Assembly (NCBI GenBank): GCA_945893145.1
Contig: CAMDDZ010000035.1
Span: forward strand, 1 to 54,756
DNA from: Rhodoplanes serenus
Lineage (GTDB): Bacteria; Pseudomonadota; Alphaproteobacteria; Rhizobiales; Xanthobacteraceae
Length of the DNA stretch: 54,756 nt
Direction of reading: 5' to 3'
The notes under the pieces were generated by a model. The model had not been told where the DNA came from and did not search any database. It worked only from the letters and a program-made list of their open reading frames with translations. Below are positions 27,770 to 35,099 of this stretch, in pieces. Both the position numbers and the translations under genes were made by a program. Each line of letters begins with the position of its first letter. Position 1 is the first letter of the stretch.

Positions 27770-29830
27770 CTAGCGCAGCGCCGCCTCGATGTTACCGCCA
27801 TCGACGGTGGTCACATCGCCGGTGGTCTTCAGCGCCAGCGCCTGCGCGAGGAACGCCTGTGCGACGTCCTCGGCGGTGACCTCGCGGCGCAGCAGGTTGC
27901 CGCTCATGTAATCCTTCTCGGATACGCCGCGCGCCTTGGAGCGCTCCTGGATGAAATCGTTAGTGAGCAAGCCCGAGCGGATGCGGTCGGCGTTGACCGC
28001 ATTCGAGCGGATACCGTCGGCGCTGTAGTCCACCACGTATTGCCGCATCAAGAAGAAGGTCGCGGCTTTCGGCAGGCCGTAGGGGCCGAAGTTCTTGCCC
28101 GGGTTGACCGCCTGCTTCGACACGTTGAACAGCAGGCAGCCGCCGGTGCCCTGCGCCAGCATGATGCGCACCGCGTTCTGCGCCACGCGCTGGTGGCCAT
28201 AGAAGTTGAGCTCGAAGCTCTTGCGCAGCACCGCCTCATCCACCTCGCCGATGCGGCCCTGCCAGGCCGCGCCCGCGTTCGACACCGCGATGTCGAGGCC
28301 ACCGAATGCGTGGATGATCGTGTCGAACGATGCGCGCACCGAAGCCGCATCGGTCACGTCGCAGTGCACGGCGAGCGCCGCGCCTCCCACAATCTTGGCC
28401 TGCTCTTGCGCGGCCTTCTCGTCGAGATCGAGCAGCGCGACCTCGGAGCCCGCCGCCGCAAAGGCGCGCGCAACAGCGGCCCCGATGGCGCCGCCCGCGC
28501 CCGTGATGGCGGTGATCTGGCCGGCGAGCGGCTTCTCGATGGCCTTGCCGAGCTTGGCCTGTTCGATCGGCCAATATTCGCAATCGAACATGTCGGCTTC
28601 GCCGATCGACTGAAAGCGGCCGATAGCCTCGGCGTCGGTGATGGTGGCGACCGCGGCCTCAGCGAGGTCGGCCGCGATGCGCGCGTCCTTGGCGGTGCGT
28701 CCGAGGCCGTAAAGGCCCAGTCCCGGCACCAGCACGACGCGGGGCAGGGGATCGGTCATGATTTTGTTGCCACCGACGCGCGCGTTGTGGCGCGCAAAGT
28801 AGGCCTTGTAGTTCTCGATATAAGCCGTCGCAGCGTCGTGCACCGCGCGTTTGAATTCTTCCGGCTTACCGGCCTCGGGCGCCGGCACGATCAGCGGTGC
28901 ATTCTTGGTGCGGATGGTGAAGTCGGGCGTGATGACGCCGGAGTGTGTGTAGCGTTTGAGCTCGGCGCCATTGACGAAATTGAGGATCGCTTCGTTGGCG
29001 CGGAAATTCAGGATCATCCGCCGGTGCGCGCCTTCGCCGCCGTCGTCGACCAGCACGCAGGCGCCGCGCACCACTGGCGCGACTTCGATGTTGGGTGCGA
29101 GCTGTTGCGGCAGTTGCGCCGTCGCAAACACCGCCTTGCGGTTTTTCGCAAGCCGCTCCTCGGCACGGCTGACCAATTCGATCATGCGCTCGTAGGATTC
29201 CAGCGCGCTCGCGCCGAACGTGAAGATGCCGTGTTTGTCGAGGATCAGGCCTTCGACCTTGGGATTCTTGTCGAACGTCGTGCCGGCCGCCTTGGCGAGG
29301 CCGAAGCCCGGCCGCACGTAGGGCACGAGGCTGACGCGGCCGTCATAGACCTCCTGGCAGAGTTTTGGGCCGTCCGGCTGATCGATCAGGCTCAAGACCG
29401 CATTCGCATGGGTGTGATCGACGAACTTGTGCGGCATGAAGGCGTGCAGCAGCAGTTCGAGCGACGGGCTCGGCGCGGTCGGATCGATCAGGTTGGCGCG
29501 CTGCACCCGCACCATGTCTTCGTCGGAGAGCGTGTCGCGCGTGCGCAGCTTGCGCAGCGGCTCGAGCCGCACCGCCGGCATGCCGCGTGGCTCGATGGTC
29601 GCCATGTCGGAGCCGGTGCCCTTGACGCACAGCACATCGACCTCGTCGCCGACGAGATCGGACATCCGCATCTTCACTGACGTGTTGCCGCCGCCATGCA
29701 GCACCAGCCGCGGATCGCCGCCCAACAGCCGCGTCGTGTAGACGCGCAATGCCAAGTCAGGCGGGACACCTGCTTTCGCGTAGGTCTCGACCGTCTGCTT
29801 GGCGTCGCGATCGACCCAGCGGCTCTGCAT
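27770..29830 (-). CDS. Bifunctional class II aldolase / short-chain dehydrogenase
   Basis: A 686-residue fusion. The N-terminal about 400 residues are a class II aldolase domain (RVYTTRLLGGDPRLVLHGGGNTSVK, the HTHANAVLSL metal-binding pair, LDKHGIFTFG). The C-terminal about 250 residues are an SDR domain with the cofactor motif ITGAGGAIGAAVARAF, SNAGAAW and the catalytic YGLPK. The same architecture is known as rhamnulose-1-phosphate aldolase/alcohol dehydrogenase (RhaD-type) and related sugar-acid enzymes: cleavage to an aldehyde, then its oxidation. Substrate is not fixed by the sequence; no rhamnose genes are nearby. It is first in a minus-strand cluster with the CmcJ-like and LsrF-like genes. 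Confidence 0.9.
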   Translation of the reverse strand: MQSRWVDRDAKQTVETYAKAGVPPDLALRVYTTRLLGGDPRLVLHGGGNTSVKMRMSDLVGDEVDVLCVKGTGSDMATIEPRGMPAVRLEPLRKLRTRDTLSDEDMVRVQRANLIDPTAPSPSLELLLHAFMPHKFVDHTHANAVLSLIDQPDGPKLCQEVYDGRVSLVPYVRPGFGLAKAAGTTFDKNPKVEGLILDKHGIFTFGASALESYERMIELVSRAEERLAKNRKAVFATAQLPQQLAPNIEVAPVVRGACVLVDDGGEGAHRRMILNFRANEAILNFVNGAELKRYTHSGVITPDFTIRTKNAPLIVPAPEAGKPEEFKRAVHDAATAYIENYKAYFARHNARVGGNKIMTDPLPRVVLVPGLGLYGLGRTAKDARIAADLAEAAVATITDAEAIGRFQSIGEADMFDCEYWPIEQAKLGKAIEKPLAGQITAITGAGGAIGAAVARAFAAAGSEVALLDLDEKAAQEQAKIVGGAALAVHCDVTDAASVRASFDTIIHAFGGLDIAVSNAGAAWQGRIGEVDEAVLRKSFELNFYGHQRVAQNAVRIMLAQGTGGCLLFNVSKQAVNPGKNFGPYGLPKAATFFLMRQYVVDYSADGIRSNAVNADRIRSGLLTNDFIQERSKARGVSEKDYMSGNLLRREVTAEDVAQAFLAQALALKTTGDVTTVDGGNIEAALR

Positions 29831-29842
29831 CGTCTTCTATCG

Positions 29843-29900
29843 CCAAACCGGTTCCCGCCCCGGATCAAGTCCGGGGCAGGCTTTTTCGGGATCGTGTTCC
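29843..29900. repeat. Dispersed repeat copy with an inserted hairpin
   Basis: The outer parts, AAACCGGTTCCC and CTTTTTCGGGATCGTGTTCC, match the element at 13466-13496. In this copy the centre is replaced by a hairpin, GCCCCGGA/TCCGGGGC (29857-29864, 29870-29877, TCAAG loop). It lies between the rne stop and the start of the aldolase fusion on the same strand. Confidence 0.7.
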
Positions 29901-29902
29901 GA

Positions 29903-32900
29903 TCAACTCTTGTCGCCGCCGCCAAGCAGCCGCTTGGCCCACCAGCCGGTGCGGCGCGGCTTGTTGGCGTCGTCGCTGGTAGAGGATTCCGCAACGACTG
30001 GCGCGGGGGCCGGTGGTGGCGGCGGAGCCGGCATTGGCGCTGGCATAGCGACAGGCGCGCTCGAGCCGAAGATCGGGGCGGGCTCGCGCACGGTGGAGCG
30101 CCGCCGCGGTGGTTCGGGCGCTGCCGCCGGAGCGGGTGGTGGTGGTGCGAAGGGCTCGGCTGCGACCGGTTCCGCTCGCGGCGGATCCATGCGCGGCGCG
30201 TAGGTGGCCTCCGCGATGTCGGGCGAATGCGCCACCGGCACATGCGGCGGCTCGCCGCCGAAGTCCTGATGCTCGTGGGGGCGTTGTTCGCCAGCAGGAC
30301 CGTCGAATTGGCCCGGGCCGTCTCGCCGGTTGCGGCGTCCGCCGCGGCGGCCGCGGCGCCGCTTGCGGTGCTCGCCGTCGATGGGGGCTTCACCATTGCC
30401 GCGATGCTCGCTGAACGGCCGCGGCGCGGGCGCAAGCCCGGCTTCGCCGGTCGCCGGATCGTGCGGCTGGGCGAAACTTTCGACCGGCTCACCGGCCGGC
30501 TGGGCGGCCGGATCGTACATCGGCTGCCCTGGCTCGGACGGTGCGCGTTCGCGCGGGCCTGCCTGGAAGTTGCTGTGGTCGCGGCCCTCGGCGCCACCGC
30601 GTCCGCGCCGGCGCCGGCGCCGGCGTCCGCGGCGGGCGCCGTCACGATCGCCATTCGGGTGCTCGCCAGCCACCGGCTCGCCGCCATGTTCACCGGCGGG
30701 CTCGCCGCCGTTGTGCGCGTCGAATGCGGCCTCGTCCTCGTGATGCGGCGCGTCGATGATCTCGCCGGCCGGACCGTGCGACTCGACGCTCTCGTCCTCG
30801 ACCTCCTCGATATATTCGGGCTCTTCTTCCACGAGGATCTTCGGCGCCTGGCTTTCGTATTGCACGGCAAGCGCCTTGGCCTGCTCGGCCGTCATGACCA
30901 GTTCGCCGCGCTCGATCGCGAACGCGGTCTGCGCGCCGACCAGCGGATCGGCGCTGATGGTGATGCTGATGCGGAAGCGCTGTTCCAGTGCGGCGAGATG
31001 AGCGCGCTTGTGGTTGAGCACATAGAGCGCGATCTCGGGCCGCGTGCGCACGATCTGATTGTGGGTCGCGCCCTTGAGCAGCGCTTCGTCGAGCGCACGC
31101 AGCAGCTGGAGCGAAACCGATGACACTGAGCGCATATGGCCGCTGCCGCCGCAGTGCGCGCATTTCTCGGTCGAGCTTTCCAGCACGCTGGTGCGGATGC
31201 GTTGGCGCGACATTTCCATCAGGCCGAAGTGCGAAATCCGCCCAACCTGGATGCGGGCGCGGTCGTGGCGCAGCGCGTCCTTCAGCCGCCGCTCGACCGT
31301 GCGGTTGTTGCGCTTCTCGTCCATGTCGATGAAATCGATCACGATGAGACCCGCGAGGTCGCGCAGCCGGAGCTGACGGGCGACTTCCTCCGCCGCCTCG
31401 ACGTTGGTCTTGAGCGCGGTGTCTTCGATGTGGTGCTCGCGCGTCGAGCGCCCGGAGTTGACGTCGATCGCAACCAGCGCTTCGGTCTGGTTGAGCACGA
31501 TGTAGCCGCCCGAGCGCAGCTGCACGGTCGGGGAGAACATGGCGTCGAGCTGACTCTCGATGCCATAGCGCGTGAAGACCGGCTGCGAGTCCTGGTAGAG
31601 CTTCACGTTCTTCGCATGGCTCGGCATGAGCATGCGCATGAAGTCCTTGGCGTCGCGATAGCCGCCTTCGCCCGCGACGATGATTTCGTCGATGTCCTTG
31701 GTGTAGAGATCGCGGATCGAGCGCTTGGCGAGGGAGCCTTCCTCATAGACCAGCGTCGGCGCGGTCGATTGCAGCGTGAGGTCGCGCACGGTTTCCCACA
31801 TGCGGAGCAGATATTCGAAGTCGCGTCTGACCTCCGGCGGGGTGCGGGCGGCGCCGGCGGTGCGCAGGATCACGCCCATGCCCTCCGGCACTTGCAACTC
31901 GTCGGCGATTTCGCGGAGCTTGCGGCGGTCGTCGGCGTTGGTGATCTTGCGGCTGATGCCGCCGCCGCGCGCGGTGTTGGGCATCAGAACGCAGTAGCGG
32001 CCGGCCAGCGACAGATAGGTGGTCAGCGCCGCGCCTTTGGTGCCGCGCTCTTCCTTGACCACCTGCACCAGCATGATCTGCCGGCGCTTGATGACCTCTT
32101 GGATCTTGTACTGGCGGCGATGGCGCGGCGCGCGATCGGGGACTTCTTCCATGGCGTCGGCGCCGCCGACGGATTCGACGATCTCTTCTTCCTCGTCATG
32201 GCCGTGGCCATTGTCGGCCGCGTGACCGTTATCGTGGCCATGGTCGGGTTCGGCGGTGCCGGGAGCGGATTCGCCGTTCTCGCTCGATTGCGGCGCGCCT
32301 TCGAACGGCGGGGCCGCGTCGTCGCGGTGCTCGCCCCGCATGGCGCCGTCGCCGCCGCCTTCGGCCTCGGTGTGCCGCGGATACTCCGGTGCCGGCGCAG
32401 GCGAAGCGCCTTCGGCCGGGATGGCCGGATTGGCGGTCTCCCCGATCGGCGCGGGATCGTAATGCTCTGGCTGCGGTGCGGCCTCGAAGGTTGGAGCCTC
32501 CGGCGGCTGATCGCTCGTCGCGTGTTCGCCTGCCGGACTTTCGGCCGCGAGCGGTTCGCTGCGCACCACGTCGTCGCGCTGGTCGTGGCGGCGGACGTCG
32601 CGGTTGCGATTCCTGCCGTGCCGGCGGCGGCCGCGGCGGTCATCGTCCTCGTCGTCGCGGTGCGCGCGCTCGTCTTCGGCGAGCAACGCCTGCCGGTCGG
32701 CGACCGGGATTTGGTAATAGTCCGGATGGATTTCGCTGAACGCCAGGAAGCCGTGCCGGTTGCCGCCGTAATCGACGAAGGCAGCCTGCAGCGACGGCTC
32801 TACGCGTGTGACCTTGGCGAGATAGATGTTTCCGCGAAGCTGCTTGCGGTGTGCGGTTTCAAAATCGAACTCTTCGACCCGATTGCCGCGCAGAACGACC

Positions 32901-32950
32901 ACCCGGGTTTCCTCCGGATGCGTCGCATCGATAAGCATTTTGTTTGGCAT
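29903..32950 (-). CDS. rne: Ribonuclease E/G family endoribonuclease
   Basis: RNase E cleaves single-stranded AU-rich RNA and scaffolds the degradosome. The 1015-residue protein has an S1 domain start (RGNIYLAKVTRVEPSLQAAFVDYGGNRHGFLAFSEI), interrupted at about 95-275 by a charged low-complexity insertion, then resumes at YKIQEVIKRRQIMLVQVVKE. The catalytic core includes AIDVNSGRST and VIDFIDM with the Mg-binding aspartates. The zinc-link is CAHCGG (about 594). The Arg/Pro/Glu-rich tail ends RRTGWWAKRLLGGG. The insertion is a known alphaproteobacterial feature. The gene is divergent from amiC, with a 606-base gap that would hold its long leader. Confidence 0.96.
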   Translation of the reverse strand: MPNKMLIDATHPEETRVVVLRGNRVEEFDFETAHRKQLRGNIYLAKVTRVEPSLQAAFVDYGGNRHGFLAFSEIHPDYYQIPVADRQALLAEDERAHRDDEDDDRRGRRRHGRNRNRDVRRHDQRDDVVRSEPLAAESPAGEHATSDQPPEAPTFEAAPQPEHYDPAPIGETANPAIPAEGASPAPAPEYPRHTEAEGGGDGAMRGEHRDDAAPPFEGAPQSSENGESAPGTAEPDHGHDNGHAADNGHGHDEEEEIVESVGGADAMEEVPDRAPRHRRQYKIQEVIKRRQIMLVQVVKEERGTKGAALTTYLSLAGRYCVLMPNTARGGGISRKITNADDRRKLREIADELQVPEGMGVILRTAGAARTPPEVRRDFEYLLRMWETVRDLTLQSTAPTLVYEEGSLAKRSIRDLYTKDIDEIIVAGEGGYRDAKDFMRMLMPSHAKNVKLYQDSQPVFTRYGIESQLDAMFSPTVQLRSGGYIVLNQTEALVAIDVNSGRSTREHHIEDTALKTNVEAAEEVARQLRLRDLAGLIVIDFIDMDEKRNNRTVERRLKDALRHDRARIQVGRISHFGLMEMSRQRIRTSVLESSTEKCAHCGGSGHMRSVSSVSLQLLRALDEALLKGATHNQIVRTRPEIALYVLNHKRAHLAALEQRFRISITISADPLVGAQTAFAIERGELVMTAEQAKALAVQYESQAPKILVEEEPEYIEEVEDESVESHGPAGEIIDAPHHEDEAAFDAHNGGEPAGEHGGEPVAGEHPNGDRDGARRGRRRRRRRGRGGAEGRDHSNFQAGPRERAPSEPGQPMYDPAAQPAGEPVESFAQPHDPATGEAGLAPAPRPFSEHRGNGEAPIDGEHRKRRRGRRGGRRNRRDGPGQFDGPAGEQRPHEHQDFGGEPPHVPVAHSPDIAEATYAPRMDPPRAEPVAAEPFAPPPPAPAAAPEPPRRRSTVREPAPIFGSSAPVAMPAPMPAPPPPPAPAPVVAESSTSDDANKPRRTGWWAKRLLGGGDKS

Positions 32951-33556
32951 TGAACTGTCTCTGTTCGGCGCACACGGCGGCGGCTGCCTGCGAAGGGCGG
33001 CGCGACACGCGGGTGGCCTGATGTGTCATGGAGAATGTGGTTGCCGGGGATGCGCGAAGGCGCGGCATGGTTCGGCCGACAATCGCGCGCGCGTTTAACA
33101 ACGCTGCGATCTGGACGGACCTGAAAGTACGCTTCGGGCATGGCCTCGACCCGTGTGGGGACGGTGGCGTGCTATGGCCACCGGTCGGTCGTGCTTGCGG
33201 TTTGCGGCGGTCACGCAAAATGCGCGGCCGCACAGTCCGGCTGTCCTGACAAGGGCCTCCGCGCTGACCGGTCGCTGTCGCAGGCGCTGTGGCGCGCCGA
33301 CAGGATCGATCACGGTGCGCTCGCCTCACCGGTTCCCTGTGGGAGCGGTCGCTGGCGGGCGTGCCGGAGGTCCGAACGCGGCACAACCGGAAATACTCAA
33401 ACCGTGAGCACAGACCAATACTTACGGTGCTCCGAGGGGGATGGCAAGCCAGTCGCTGAAACGCCACACAGAACCTCCACACTCCCGCCCCGGTAAGTTC
33501 CGGTTAACCATGCGATCCTAACGGTGTAAGCAGGGCTTCGGAGGCTCAAAAGATTC
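32951..33556. promoter_or_regulatory. Divergent rne-amiC intergenic region (probable long rne leader)
   Basis: No ORF in this 606-base gap looks like a gene. On the minus strand it should hold the long rne 5' untranslated region, by which RNase E represses its own mRNA in other proteobacteria (known biology; not shown here). On the plus strand a GGAGG ribosome binding site at 33540-33544 lies 12 bases before the GTG of amiC. I could not pick out a trustworthy promoter on either strand. Confidence 0.5.
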
Positions 33557-34804
33557 GTGGCTGGTCGGGCAGCACACCTATTAGCAGTCATGGCGACTCT
33601 GCTCTGCGGCACCATTGAGGCCGCGGCGCAGCGCCCACAAACGCGCCCGTCGCAGACCGACGACCGTCATCCGGTCGCGACCGACGCGAGACTCGGCGGC
33701 GATGAGCGCCAGACCCGCCTGGTGATGGACCTGACCCGCAAGATCGAACTGCACGCCTTCACGCTGGCCGATCCTTATCGCGTGGTGATCGATCTGCCGC
33801 AGGTCACCTTCAAACTCCCGCCCAAGGTCGGCGAGACTAGCCGCGGCCTGGTCAAGGCATTTCGCTTTGGCCTCGTGATGCAAGGCGGCTCGCGCATGGT
33901 GATCGACACGTCGAAGCCGGTGCGGATCGAAAAGGCATTCGTGCTCGATGCGGCGGACGGTCAGCCGGCGCGGCTCGTGCTCGATCTCACCGCGACCGAC
34001 CGCGAGTCCTTCCTGCGCACCATTGCGCTCGATGCGCGGCCCGCGCGCACGCCGGTGGAAAGCAAGATCGACCGCGATCCGGTCAACAAGGGCGATCCGA
34101 GGCCGATCATCGTGATCGATCCCGGCCACGGCGGCATCGACTTCGGCACCCAGGCGGGTGGCGAGGTGGTGGAAAAGGATCTGGTGCTGAGCTTCGGGCT
34201 GCTGCTGCGCGATCAGATCGAGAAGACCGGCAAGTACCGCGTCGTGATGACCCGCAGCGATGACAGCTTCGTCGAGCTTGGCGATCGCGTGCGGATGGCA
34301 CGCATGCGGAAGGCCGCGCTGTTCATCTCGATCCACGCCGACTCGCTCAAGAAAGGCGAGGGCGATGCGCAGGGCGCGACCGTCTATACGTTGTCGGACA
34401 CCGCGACCGACGCCGAAGCGGCCCGCCTCGCCGAGAGCGAGAACCGCGCCGACGTGATCGCGGGCATCGATTTGTCGCAGGAGCCCAACGATGTCGCCGA
34501 AATCCTGATCGATTTCGCCCAGCGCGAGACCAAGCTGTTCTCGAACCACTTTGCCAAGACGCTGGTCACCGAGTTGCGCAATGTCGCGCGCCTGCACAAG
34601 CACCCGCTGAAGTCGGCGGGCTTCAAGGTCCTCAAATCGCCGGACGTGCCTTCGGTGCTGATCGAGCTTGGCTATGTGTCGAGCAAGCAGGACCTGAAAG
34701 CGCTCACTTCCGACACCTGGCGGGCCCGCACCGCCGGCGCCATTGTGCAGGCCATCGATACCTTCTTCAGCACCCGCCTCGCCAACACGGGGAGGCCGAA
34801 TTGA
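33557..34804 (+). CDS. amiC: N-acetylmuramoyl-L-alanine amidase (AmiC-type, with AMIN domain)
   Basis: It cuts the amide bond between muramic acid and the stem peptide, splitting septal peptidoglycan. The 415-residue protein begins with a signal-like segment (AAHLLAVMATLLCGTIEAAAQ) after a GTG start. An AMIN domain covers about 45-150 (LVMDLTRKIELHAFTLADPYRVVIDLP). The Amidase_3 domain runs from IVIDPGHGGIDFG to the end. Zinc ligands are His in PGHGG, Glu in GGEVVEKD and His in ISIHADS; a further Glu is in LIELGYVS. It precedes the mrcA gene, as in many alphaproteobacteria, with 295 bases between. Confidence 0.95.
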   Translation: MAGRAAHLLAVMATLLCGTIEAAAQRPQTRPSQTDDRHPVATDARLGGDERQTRLVMDLTRKIELHAFTLADPYRVVIDLPQVTFKLPPKVGETSRGLVKAFRFGLVMQGGSRMVIDTSKPVRIEKAFVLDAADGQPARLVLDLTATDRESFLRTIALDARPARTPVESKIDRDPVNKGDPRPIIVIDPGHGGIDFGTQAGGEVVEKDLVLSFGLLLRDQIEKTGKYRVVMTRSDDSFVELGDRVRMARMRKAALFISIHADSLKKGEGDAQGATVYTLSDTATDAEAARLAESENRADVIAGIDLSQEPNDVAEILIDFAQRETKLFSNHFAKTLVTELRNVARLHKHPLKSAGFKVLKSPDVPSVLIELGYVSSKQDLKALTSDTWRARTAGAIVQAIDTFFSTRLANTGRPN

Positions 34805-35099
34805 CCCCTCCGATGCTGGCCCCGATCTCGGCGCCAATCCTGGCCCCGATTCTGGCTAAGCCTCAGTTTGACCATAAAATTTGGCGATCCAGACCGGGGC
34901 GAAATAGGCCGCTGCCGGGGTGCGGCCAAGTGGTGTGTTCGGAGGGGCTGTTGCGCCGGCGTCAGATCGGATTTTCGCCTGCTGTGGCGTCCGCGTCTCT
35001 TGGACGCGCCGCTGAGCGCGATTACCGTCATATGGGGGCACGGTTTGTCGTGTGGCCGCAAGGCCCACGCATCCGGCAGGCAGCCAGGGAACAGCGGCG

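Noticed and set aside
27689..29680. 663-codon open frame on the plus strand opposite the aldolase/SDR fusion
   Set aside because: Antisense shadow; the minus-strand product has catalytic motifs, this one has none.
31136..32953. 605-codon open frame on the plus strand opposite rne
   Set aside because: It is antisense to a strongly supported gene; high GC leaves long shadows, and the translation is Arg/Val/Ala-rich with no known motif.
33140..33496. Plus-strand ORF in the rne-amiC gap
   Set aside because: Cys- and Arg-rich with no start signal; it looks like part of the rne leader.
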